Made by a program: the position numbers and the translations under genes. The notes beneath the pieces are model-generated. The model was given only the letters and a program-made list of their open reading frames with translations. It made no database searches and was not told where the DNA came from. DNA of 6,051 nucleotides from Truepera sp. GTDB lineage: Bacteria; Deinococcota; Deinococci; Deinococcales; Trueperaceae. Shown in pieces: positions 1-5,418 of this stretch. The DNA is taken from NCBI GenBank assembly GCA_018333775.1, contig JAGXSO010000105.1, positions 1 through 6,051 of the forward strand. Reading direction: 5' to 3'. Each line of letters starts with the position of its first letter. Position 1 is the first letter of the stretch.

Positions 1-2
1 CA

Positions 3-191
3 GCGGGGTCGTTTACCGCCTATAAGGTCGAGTCGCAGAGTGCCATGCGCCTAACCAGCAACGTCATGGGCATGATGATCCCCATGAACTTCGACTCCAC
101 CTCCTGGGCCTGGTACGTCGAGGGCGTGGGCCTGGTTAGGAGCGAAGCCGAGGGGTCGGTGACTGAGCTGACCGCCTATAACATCCCCTAA
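3..191 (+). CDS. C-terminal fragment of a probable exported protein, DUF3108/TapB-like
   Basis: Only the last 62 codons are present. The frame is open to the left edge and ends at TAA 189-191, so the start and any signal peptide lie outside the window. The readable part begins AGSFTAYKVESQ and ends with a GVGLVRSE stretch followed by TELTAYNIP. A 'G.f.ayKve' strand, then 'WYv.GVGLVrse' and a final 'ELtaY', is the pattern I associate with periplasmic DUF3108/TapB-like beta-rich proteins. That match is by eye, so the family call is tentative. The stop overlaps the stop of the convergent helicase gene (TAG on the minus strand at 190-188), leaving no room for a terminator between them. Confidence 0.6.
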   Translation, partial: AGSFTAYKVESQSAMRLTSNVMGMMIPMNFDSTSWAWYVEGVGLVRSEAEGSVTELTAYNIP

Positions 192-2425
192 GCGGGGCTC
201 AGGTTAGCGTACTTAACCAGCAGGCGGCGGACGCCTACCCCCTGAAAGACCACCGTCACCTCAGCCCGCCCCCCCTCGCCGGATACGCCGACCACCGTGC
301 CGGCGCCGAACTTGGGGTGGGTGACCTTCTCGCCGCCGCGAAAGAGCAACGTGCCCTGCTCGGGTGTGCTAACCGCTACCGTGGGCGGCGTCCAGACCTG
401 ACGGCTGTATTTGTTCAGGCCGCGGGGGTCCACCTCGCGACCCAAGAGGTCCACCTCGCACAGCAGCGCCTTGGGGATCTCCTCAAGAAAGCGGCTAGGC
501 CGCGCGAACTCGGTCCGGCCAAAGATCATGCGCTGCTCGCAGTGGACTAGAAACAGCTCCTCCTGAGCACGGGTGACGCCGACATACATGAGCCGCCGCT
601 CCTCCTCGATCTCAGCCAAGCTCCCAGTCGAGGAGCGGTGCGGCAGCAGCCCTTCTTCCAGCCCGACCAGAAATACCACCTTAAACTCGAGCCCCTTAGC
701 GTTATGGATGGTCATCAGGGTGACGGCCTCGGCGGGTAGTTCATGATTGACCGCCTTGACGGCCCGGTCGTCAAGGCTGGCCAGCAGCGCCGCCTCATCC
801 AGGAATTCGCCGATAGGGCCGCCGCCCTCGTCTTGCCACTCGGTCACAGCGCTAATTAACTCCTCGAGGTTTTCGATCCTGGCCTGCGCCTCGAACGAGC
901 GCTCTGCCTTGAGGCTCAGCAGGTATCCCGAAGCGTCGAGCACCAGCCTGAGAAACTGCGCCGCCGGCAGCGCTTCGGCGGCCCCTGCTAGGTCGCCCAT
1001 CAGCACCAAGAACTCATGGATCTTCTTAACCGCCGGCGTCCCTTTTAATACCTCGCCAGCCTGGCGCAAGGCATCGCTGAAGCGCACGCCGCGCTGCGCC
1101 GCCCAGGCCGCGAGGTGCTCCTCGCTAGTCTTGCCGATGCCGCGCCGGGGCCGGTTGAGGATCCGCTTCCAAGCGAGGTCGTCTGCCGGGTTTAGGGCGG
1201 CTCGAGCATAGCTCAAGATATCCTTGACCTCCCGGCGCTCATAAAAGCCCACCCCGCCGACGATCTTGGCCGGGATGCCGAGGCGCCGCAAGGCTTCTTC
1301 AAGCACCCGCGACTGAGCGTTGGTCCGATACAAAACGGCAAAGGCCTCAGGGGAGAGAGTTTGCTCGGCTGTTAGCCGCTCGATCTGCCGCGCCACGAAG
1401 TCGGCCTCATCGCGGTGGTCCGCAGCGCGATAGGTCTTAACCCCTGCCCCATCCCCCTTGACCGGCCTCAGCGTCTTCTCGAGCCGCTCCTGATTATGGC
1501 TAATTAGCGCATTAGCCACCTTAAGCACCGCCCCCACGCTGCGGTAGTTAGCTTCTAGGCGGTAGACGGCGGCGCCCTGGTAGTCACGCTGAAAGTCGAG
1601 GATGTTGCGCACGTCGGCGCCGCGGAAGGCGTAGATCGACTGGTCCGGATCCCCGACCACCATCAGGTTCAGGTACTTGTTAGCTAGCTGCCTGGTCAGC
1701 CGGTACTGCACGGCGTTGGTATCCTGGTACTCATCGACGTGGATGAACACCGCCCGCTGCTGCACTTTGTCAAGCACCTCCGGGAACTGCTCGAAAAGCG
1801 CCACGGTGTGCCCCAGGAGGTCGTTGAAATCGGCCGCATTGGCCTGGCGTAAGCGCAGCTGGTAGCGCCGGTACACTTCGCTCACTAGCTCGGCGGGCAT
1901 CCCCGCCACCCGGCCACCCGACTCGCCACCGGCACGGGCAAGGTCCTCGGGCGACCACAGGTTCGACTTAGCGCGGTCGATAATGGCCCGCAGCACGCGC
2001 GGGTTGGCCTCGCCCAGCCCCTGGACCTGTTCGATGACCTCCTGCAGCAGCTCGAGCTGGTCGCTGTCATCGTAGATAGCAAAACCAGGCCCCAGCCCGA
2101 TACGTTCGCTTCGCTCAGTACAGGTCAGCTCGCCGTATTGGCGCAAGATGCGCAAACAGGCGGAGTGGAAGGTGCTGACCCACAGCTCGCGCCCGGCCGG
2201 GCCGATCAGCCGCTCAACACGCTCTTTAAGCTCGCCTGCCGCCTTGTTGGTAAAGGTTACAGCCAAAATCTCATGCGGATAGACGCCCTGCTCGGCCAGC
2301 AGATAGGCGATGCGATGCACCACCGTGCGCGTCTTGCCACTACCGGCGCCGGCAATGACCAAGGCCGGCCCTTGATTGTGTAGCACGGCGGCGCGTTGTT
2401 CGTCGTTGAGGGAGTCTAGCAGCAC
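188..2425 (-). CDS. uvrD: ATP-dependent 3'-5' DNA helicase UvrD/PcrA
   Basis: SF1A helicase that translocates 3'-5' on single-stranded DNA. It acts in nucleotide-excision and mismatch repair, removes recombinase filaments and contacts RNA polymerase. The 745 residues carry every signature motif: Q motif around Q10, Walker A AGAGSGKT at 25-32, motif Ia TFTNKAA at 57-63, Walker B DEYQDT at 231-236, motif III GDPDQSIYAFRGA at 258-270, motif IV around EANYRS at 291-296, motif V TLMTIHNAKGLEF at 569-581, and motif VI YVGVTRA at 614-620 with the arginine finger R619. Residues about 693-745 form the PcrA-type Tudor-like domain (GGEKVTHPKFGAGTV), known to bind RNA polymerase in PcrA. The start is GTG with no Shine-Dalgarno. 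A TATGAT box 8 nt upstream suggests a leaderless mRNA, and an in-frame TGA at 2437-2435 rules out a much longer product. Length and ending match Deinococcus radiodurans UvrD from memory. Residues 100-108 contain an apparent 8-residue insertion. Confidence 0.97.
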   Translation of the reverse strand: MLLDSLNDEQRAAVLHNQGPALVIAGAGSGKTRTVVHRIAYLLAEQGVYPHEILAVTFTNKAAGELKERVERLIGPAGRELWVSTFHSACLRILRQYGELTCTERSERIGLGPGFAIYDDSDQLELLQEVIEQVQGLGEANPRVLRAIIDRAKSNLWSPEDLARAGGESGGRVAGMPAELVSEVYRRYQLRLRQANAADFNDLLGHTVALFEQFPEVLDKVQQRAVFIHVDEYQDTNAVQYRLTRQLANKYLNLMVVGDPDQSIYAFRGADVRNILDFQRDYQGAAVYRLEANYRSVGAVLKVANALISHNQERLEKTLRPVKGDGAGVKTYRAADHRDEADFVARQIERLTAEQTLSPEAFAVLYRTNAQSRVLEEALRRLGIPAKIVGGVGFYERREVKDILSYARAALNPADDLAWKRILNRPRRGIGKTSEEHLAAWAAQRGVRFSDALRQAGEVLKGTPAVKKIHEFLVLMGDLAGAAEALPAAQFLRLVLDASGYLLSLKAERSFEAQARIENLEELISAVTEWQDEGGGPIGEFLDEAALLASLDDRAVKAVNHELPAEAVTLMTIHNAKGLEFKVVFLVGLEEGLLPHRSSTGSLAEIEEERRLMYVGVTRAQEELFLVHCEQRMIFGRTEFARPSRFLEEIPKALLCEVDLLGREVDPRGLNKYSRQVWTPPTVAVSTPEQGTLLFRGGEKVTHPKFGAGTVVGVSGEGGRAEVTVVFQGVGVRRLLVKYANLSPA
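2102..2125 (-). repeat. Putative in-frame interspersed repeat inside uvrD
   Basis: Read on the coding strand, this 24-nt stretch contains TGTACTGAGCGAAGCGAA and encodes TCTERSER (residues 101-108). In Bacillus-type PcrA, and in D. radiodurans UvrD as I recall it, about five residues separate RILR from the following IG(I/L). Here there are 13, so 8 residues (24 nt) look inserted between the GE of RILRQYGE and IGLGPGF. GAGCGAAGCGAA resembles short dispersed repeats that appear as TERSE-like peptides in annotated proteins of some bacteria. I see no second complete copy in this window, so its repetitive nature is inferred. Confidence 0.45.
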
Positions 2426-2433
2426 AGCACGCC

Positions 2434-2439
2434 ATCATA
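2434..2439 (-). promoter_or_regulatory. Leaderless -10 box of uvrD
   Basis: TATGAT on the minus strand is followed by 8 nt and then the GTG start of uvrD. This distance puts transcription start at or beside the start codon, as in leaderless Deinococcota genes. No clear TTGACA-like -35 is visible 16-18 bp upstream and no Shine-Dalgarno precedes the GTG. The same layout occurs at two other genes in the window. Confidence 0.55.
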
Positions 2440-2497
2440 ACGCAGATGGCTGGTAGAGGGCTTTAGCGGCCACCGCGAAACAGCGGGCGAAGCGGAT

Positions 2498-2518
2498 TCA
2501 ATACCCAAGACTCACCTC
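2498..2518 (-). repeat. Partial echo of the antitoxin RBS/start region, downstream of the toxin
   Basis: On the minus strand GAGGTGAG (2518-2511), 3 nt, then TGGGTATTGA (2507-2498) repeats the pieces found at the antitoxin start (3661-3654 and 3647-3638), where the gap is 6 nt. The 10-mer and 8-mer are both identical. Similarity does not clearly continue beyond them. A TTG at 2508, 2 nt after the GAGGTGAG, opens a 30-codon frame that ends at TAG 2418-2416, a few codons inside uvrD. The stretch 2426-2545 between uvrD and the toxin gene holds nothing else except the uvrD -10 box. Confidence 0.4.
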
Positions 2519-2545
2519 TAGGCGTGACCGCAGCAGAGAAGTACC

Positions 2546-2965
2546 CTATCTGGGGAACCTCAGCGTAAGGTTACCAGCCCTGCCGCGTTGACGATCCTGT
2601 TCGTTAGGTCGAGAAAGCACTGCAAAGAACGGTGCTGGATGCTTCTTTACAAACCGTTCGATTTTTGCGCGAGCAAAGAGGAAGTTCTCGGCAAGCTCAG
2701 AAAAAGTGGCTTTCCCTTGCGTAAGCGCGACCACTCTGGCCTTTGCGGTTACAATGGCGGTTTGCTCGTCCTTTGCGAGGCGGAGGCGTCTGTCGGCGGT
2801 CACGATGATCCAACCCCGCTCAGCAACCACCGGTATCCACTCAACATCCGCCGCCTCGTGGGCAAAATGATTGCGGTGCAGTGCGACTAACAACCCCGCT
2901 GCGCGCAGCGGCTCGTAAAAAGTGCGACCTTGTAGGTTACGGTCAATGAAGAAAACCAAAGCCAT
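2546..2965 (-). CDS. PIN-like toxin of VapC45 type
   Basis: Probable metal-dependent ribonuclease toxin of a type II toxin-antitoxin module. The 139 residues open directly with FFIDRNL, placing the conserved acidic D8 on the first strand. They continue with ADVEWIPVVAERGWIIVTADRRLR, giving D40/E42 and D58 as further acidic candidates, and with IERFVKKHPAPFFAVL near residues 102-118. This order (FIDRNL, E-W, a T-x-D-+-R strand, then a K-HP-PF helix/strand) fits the PIN-like family typified by Mycobacterium VapC45 (Rv2019, about the same length). The last 22 or so residues are basic and may vary. The ATG at 2965 overlaps the antitoxin TAA by one base (TAATG), so translation is probably coupled. 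No terminator is visible before uvrD, so read-through is possible. Catalytic activity is inferred from family resemblance. Confidence 0.8.
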   Translation of the reverse strand: MALVFFIDRNLQGRTFYEPLRAAGLLVALHRNHFAHEAADVEWIPVVAERGWIIVTADRRLRLAKDEQTAIVTAKARVVALTQGKATFSELAENFLFARAKIERFVKKHPAPFFAVLSRPNEQDRQRGRAGNLTLRFPR

Positions 2966-3648
2966 TAAGCAGCTTTTTCGTACAACAGGGCACTGGTTAC
3001 CAATACAGGAGCGATATCATAGTCGGCAGCAATGCCAGCAATGCTTTCACCGGCATCGATACGAGTGACAATCATGCTCGTTCTGATACCCGTGCCCTTC
3101 AATGTCGGCTTGCCGAAGGCCACGCGCGGATCAATGACAACATGGCGCTCATCGTCAAGTCCGGTAACAAGCGGATAGAGGCGGATTGGAATGCGTGCGT
3201 CGTCACGATCAATCCGCTGCAGATATCGCTTCAGCAGCTCTTTTAGGGCTAGTTGGCCGTGCCTAGAGAGGGTCAGTAAGTGACCGTAGCACTCGATAAA
3301 AAGATCGCCCCCACCTGTGAGCAGTTCCTCTCTTAGCAAGAGTCGCTTGATACCCAGCTCGTTCTCAGCATAATTGAGGGCTATACGGACGCTCTTGACT
3401 TTTACGGCGTGGGTTTCCCTCAAGGCGCGAAGAACATGTAGTTCAACCAGATTAAGGAAAGACAGGCCGTCTTTATCGGCCTGGATGAGCGGGGGAAAGC
3501 GTCGCGCACCCTGAATTGAGGGGTAAGACCTCCCCCATGTCCAGGACCGCACTGTTGCCAAAGGGATGGAGAGAAATCGCGCAGCATCAGCGATGGAGTA
3601 ACGCGGCATTTCCAAAGGGTCTTGCCCGCGGTAAATATCAATACCCAC
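2965..3648 (-). CDS. HTH/DUF433 antitoxin of VapB45 type
   Basis: Likely DNA-binding antitoxin that neutralises the downstream PIN-like toxin and represses its own promoter. Of 227 residues, 16-39 (RYSIADAARFLSIPLATVRSWTWG, shown by its RYSIADAARFL and ATVRSW ends) read as a MerR-like helix-turn-helix. Residues 63-110 form a helical middle region. Residues about 170-224 are a DUF433 domain with VVIDPRVAFGKPTLKGTGIR followed by a second small HTH-like fold. Length and layout match VapB45 (Rv2018). The GTG at 3648 is chosen because AAGGAGGTGA lies just upstream; the inner ATG at residue 14 lacks such a site. Antitoxin-first order and one-base overlap with the toxin are typical of such modules. 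At 2941-3000 only 26 of 60 bases are G/C, against 45 of 60 at 1081-1140 in uvrD, which hints at acquisition from elsewhere. Confidence 0.82.
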   Translation of the reverse strand: MGIDIYRGQDPLEMPRYSIADAARFLSIPLATVRSWTWGRSYPSIQGARRFPPLIQADKDGLSFLNLVELHVLRALRETHAVKVKSVRIALNYAENELGIKRLLLREELLTGGGDLFIECYGHLLTLSRHGQLALKELLKRYLQRIDRDDARIPIRLYPLVTGLDDERHVVIDPRVAFGKPTLKGTGIRTSMIVTRIDAGESIAGIAADYDIAPVLVTSALLYEKAA

Positions 3649-3654
3649 GACTAC

Positions 3655-3664
3655 TCACCTCCTT
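3655..3664 (-). promoter_or_regulatory. Full-length Shine-Dalgarno of the antitoxin gene
   Basis: AAGGAGGTGA on the minus strand is fully complementary to the 16S tail seen in this same window (TCACCTCCTT). GGAGG ends 9 nt before the GTG at 3648. It decides the antitoxin start and stands out because several neighbouring genes have no ribosome-binding site at all. Confidence 0.8.
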
Positions 3665-3676
3665 CCCTAAGAAGCA

Positions 3677-3682
3677 ATCATA
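3677..3682 (-). promoter_or_regulatory. Candidate -10 box of the toxin-antitoxin operon
   Basis: TATGAT on the minus strand places transcription start near 3670, just ahead of the Shine-Dalgarno, giving a short leader. No convincing -35 is visible at the usual distance. The best is CTGCCA with a 15-bp spacer, which is weak. Confidence 0.35.
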
Positions 3683-3818
3683 AACCATCCGGCACACTGG
3701 CAGTATGGGTTGGTAAGCGGGAGTTACAGGGGCTTAAGCGCCCTCGATGTTCTGATCCCTAAGAAGCGCGAGGTGTTTTTGTCAGTAGTAGGGGGCGTCG
3801 ATAACAGCAGCTCCCTGC

Positions 3819-3824
3819 TACAAT
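3819..3824 (+). promoter_or_regulatory. Leaderless -10 box of the 131-residue gene
   Basis: TACAAT is followed by 7 nt and the ATG at 3832, with no Shine-Dalgarno. This is the same spacing as at the CGNR gene. A 5-bp inverted repeat, AGCAG-ctcc-CTGCT (3806-3819), touches the box and could be an operator. No good -35 is seen. Confidence 0.55.
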
Positions 3825-3831
3825 AGAGGCC

Positions 3832-4227
3832 ATGACCGACACCGACAAGGCATTTTATCAAGCCTGGAACGAGTTGCTCAGTTGGCTGCGCGAGTACGCC
3901 GAGGCGCGCGAAGGGGTCATCTTCGAAAAAGAGGCTGACTTTCCGGACTATATCTACCGCATGGAGCGCCTTTACGACCTGCCTACCACCGTGATGAGCG
4001 CCAGCTTGTCGCTGCCTGATGGCAAGCCGGTGCTGCTAGTGAGTGCCAGTCCGCGCCACGCTCTTTTCAAAGAGGTGGTCTTGCACCCCTTCGAGTCGCA
4101 TATCTATCGCAAGCTTACTTACAACCCTGAGCTAGGCGCGCTCGCCGAAGGGAAGCGCGCCTTTACCCGAGCCATGCTCCATGACCTGGCCGACCGCCTG
4201 GTTGCCGAGCACCGCACCGCCGTTTGA
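3832..4227 (+). CDS. Conserved-looking hypothetical cytoplasmic protein, 131 residues
   Basis: I do not recognise this family. The protein is soluble-looking, with no signal peptide or membrane segment. Residues 6-30 form an amphipathic, tryptophan-containing helix (FYQAWNELLSWLREYAE), followed by DFPDYIYRMERLYDLPTTVM. A beta-rich centre at about 56-76 follows (SASLSLPDGKPVLLVSASPR), and the C-terminal helix is MLHDLADRLVAEH. Codon use is GC-rich like uvrD, so it looks like a resident gene. The ATG start is supported by a TACAAT box 7 nt upstream (leaderless). After the TGA the same frame runs a further 24 codons, including CRSC, to TAA 4300-4302. It converges on the CGNR regulator gene; the 95 bp between them hold no convincing terminator. 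A role cannot be assigned. Confidence 0.85.
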   Translation: MTDTDKAFYQAWNELLSWLREYAEAREGVIFEKEADFPDYIYRMERLYDLPTTVMSASLSLPDGKPVLLVSASPRHALFKEVVLHPFESHIYRKLTYNPELGALAEGKRAFTRAMLHDLADRLVAEHRTAV

Positions 4228-4322
4228 ACTTTGAACGACGAACGCCGTGAGTTGGCGGTGGTGGCGCGCAGCGGCCCGTGTCGCTCCTGCGTCAACGGCT
4301 AATAGCTGAATTAGGGAGTAGC

Positions 4323-4895
4323 TCAGCCGGTCGCCGCCCGGCGCTGCCGATAGGCTCGAGCCTTCAAGCGGCTGCCGCACACCGCCATGGTACACCAGTT
4401 GCCCGAGCGGTTCTTGGAGTGGTCGTAGAACGCCCAGCGACACGTTTCGTTCTGACAGACCTTGAGCCGCTGCCAAGTCCCCTCGACCGTGGCGGTATAG
4501 GCGATGGCGAAAAGGCGGCCCAGCGCCCCGGCGATACCGGGCGCAGTGGGCTCGAGCGCTGAGGCGGCACTATGAAATACCACGACCAGCGGACTCTGTC
4601 CGGATACCCGCTGCAAGGTCGCGAGCACCCCGCCATTGACTGCTTGGCCGTAGTGGTCCAATAACGCGCGAAACGCCTCGCGCACTTCGAGCACCGTGCG
4701 GTGCTCGGCGTCGCTGATACTCGCCTCGGGCTTAAGCAGGTTATAGCGAACAAACCAGGCTTGCAGGCTACTGGGTGTCACTAAGTCGTCACGATCACTC
4801 TCCAGATCAGCGGTATTGACAAAGCCCTGGATAAGCGCCAGGTCGCCGGGAGCGGGCTTGCTGCCAAGTTCGAGACCTCGTAGGTTCATCGCCAT
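4323..4895 (-). CDS. CGNR zinc-finger transcriptional regulator (ABATE/CGNR)
   Basis: A 190-residue putative stress-type transcription regulator. The N-terminal ABATE domain has the family's FVNT motif (QGFVNTADL, residues 23-31), followed by LQAWFVRYNLL. The C-terminal CGNR zinc finger runs from about residue 145 with four cysteines at 147, 152, 168 and 173 (CQNETC, WCTMAVC) and the FYDHSKNRSG and KARAYRQRR stretches expected for DNA contact. The signature CGNR reads CGSR here (S175), a departure from the family name motif. The open frame continues upstream to a TTG at 5099, but those 68 residues do not look like the family. ATG 4895, 7 nt after TATGAT, is the better, leaderless start. A divergent promoter and repeated TATCACC boxes lie just upstream, so it may regulate itself and the small genes to the right; that is inference. 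Confidence 0.9.
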   Translation of the reverse strand: MAMNLRGLELGSKPAPGDLALIQGFVNTADLESDRDDLVTPSSLQAWFVRYNLLKPEASISDAEHRTVLEVREAFRALLDHYGQAVNGGVLATLQRVSGQSPLVVVFHSAASALEPTAPGIAGALGRLFAIAYTATVEGTWQRLKVCQNETCRWAFYDHSKNRSGNWCTMAVCGSRLKARAYRQRRAATG

Positions 4896-4902
4896 AGTTA
4901 CC

Positions 4903-4908
4903 ATCATA
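4903..4908 (-). promoter_or_regulatory. Leaderless -10 box of the CGNR gene
   Basis: TATGAT on the minus strand, then 7 nt, then ATG 4895. There is no Shine-Dalgarno. Upstream, TTTGAT and ATCAAA form an inverted repeat (on the plus strand TTTGAT 4926-4931 and ATCAAA 4942-4947) near where a -35 element would lie, so access to this promoter may be regulated. Confidence 0.55.
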
Positions 4909-4934
4909 ACACAATCGCTGGTGGTTTTGATTTT

Positions 4935-4995
4935 TATCACCATCAAAGCCACTTGACAGGTGAGTATCACCGGTGTAGTATTTTTGAAGGTGATA
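4935..4995. promoter_or_regulatory. Three TATCACC/GGTGATA boxes, candidate operator array
   Basis: On the plus strand TATCACC occurs at 4935-4941 and again at 4965-4971, 30 bp apart (about three helical turns), and its complement GGTGATA at 4989-4995. The middle copy also forms a perfect inverted repeat GGTGA-gta-TCACC (4959-4971). Together they cover the region between the divergent CGNR and small-protein promoters. The DNA-binding protein is not identified; the adjacent CGNR regulator is the obvious candidate. Confidence 0.5.
4953..4981 (+). promoter_or_regulatory. Sigma-70-type promoter facing the small-protein genes
   Basis: A consensus TTGACA (4953-4958), exactly 17 bp, then TAGTAT (4976-4981, 4 of 6 matches to TATAAT). 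The spacer contains the perfect inverted repeat GGTGA-gta-TCACC, so a bound repressor would block polymerase. Transcription would start near 4988, leaving a leader of about 100 nt to the first duplicated start and 170 nt to the ATG at 5157. Confidence 0.6.
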
Positions 4996-5071
4996 GCAGC
5001 GGTCTGCGGCAACTCGGCCAAAGTCCACGGTATCGCCAGGTCTAACGCTCGCTGGCACAAGGTGTCATGCA

Positions 5072-5170
5072 GCTCAAGCTGGAGGAAGGTATGTTTCAAA
5101 CCCCGCCGTGCGTAATGTTATCCGCAGTCGACTCGATGCTCAAACTGGAGGCAGGTATGTTCTACACCCC
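5072..5170 (+). repeat. Direct repeat duplicating an RBS and start codon
   Basis: Two 33-bp copies, 5072-5104 and 5138-5170, match at 28 of 33 positions with a 66-bp offset. Each contains CTGGAGG(A/C)AGGTATGTT, i.e. a good Shine-Dalgarno 5 nt before an ATG (5091 and 5157). Both ATGs are in the same frame, so the upstream copy would give a 92-residue form and the downstream copy a 70-residue form. Confidence 0.8.
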
Positions 5171-5369
5171 ATGCGAACTTGAGGTCTTTGCCAGGGCTAA
5201 GATGGCCGCCTACGAGGCCGAGGCGGCCCGCGAACGGCTGTTGCAGTCGGCCTGGCGCCCCTCGCCGCTGCGCAAGGCGTTGGCGCGGACGCTTTTCCGC
5301 TTCGCCGAGCGGCTCGCGCCGGGGCAGCTTGCCGCTCCTATGCCGGCCCGCCCGCTGTCACGGCCATGA
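5157..5369 (+). CDS. Small hypothetical protein, 70 residues
   Basis: Function unknown. It begins MFYTPCELEVFARAKMAAYE, an aromatic-T-P turn leading into a long charged helix rich in A, E and R, then SAWRPSPLRKALARTLFRFAERLA, a basic amphipathic helix, and ends in a proline/arginine tail. The N-terminal pattern recalls short bacterial proteins starting with Y-x-P and an alanine/arginine helix, none with a known role that I can name. The start at 5157 is preferred because GGAGG lies 5 nt upstream and the protein pattern begins there. An equally good site at 5091 would add 22 residues in frame. It is followed 49 nt later by the 145-residue gene, so the two are probably co-transcribed from the promoter at 4953. 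No signal peptide or clear membrane segment is visible. Confidence 0.65.
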   Translation: MFYTPCELEVFARAKMAAYEAEAARERLLQSAWRPSPLRKALARTLFRFAERLAPGQLAAPMPARPLSRP

Positions 5370-5418
5370 CTCTCCCCCTTACGCCTCTCCTCCCTACCGA
5401 GCGGAGAGCGAGGAGATC

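Noticed and set aside
317..2383. Several plus-strand and alternate minus-strand open frames inside uvrD
   Set aside because: They are GC-driven shadows of the helicase gene, without family motifs or ribosome-binding sites of their own.
2473..2486. Small hairpin CCGC-gaaacagcgg region as a terminator after the toxin gene
   Set aside because: Stem of only 4 bp and no T run in either direction.
2588..2890. Plus-strand 100-codon frame opposite the toxin gene
   Set aside because: Antisense to a clear PIN-like protein and without recognisable motifs or a supported start.
3665..3767. 11-bp direct repeat CCCTAAGAAGC (3665-3675 and 3757-3767) between the divergent genes
   Set aside because: Short, not symmetrically placed relative to either promoter, and no third copy; could be chance.
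3742..3780. CCTCG ... CGAGG followed by TGTTTTT as a terminator on the plus strand
   Set aside because: Only 5 bp of stem with a 22-nt loop and no rightward gene upstream that would need it.
4313..4332. tRNA 5'-like sequence GGGAGTAGCTCAGCCGGT
   Set aside because: It matches the acceptor/D-arm wording, but no GAGC closes the D-stem and no anticodon or T arm follows; it overlaps the end of the CGNR gene.
4352..4363. Perfect palindrome AGGCTCGAGCCT
   Set aside because: Lies within well-conserved CGNR codons (KARAYR region) and has no loop or T tract; likely a coding coincidence.
4896..5099. 68-residue N-terminal extension of the CGNR protein from TTG 5099
   Set aside because: The extension has no family resemblance, covers the divergent promoter and boxes, and a leaderless start fits at 4895.
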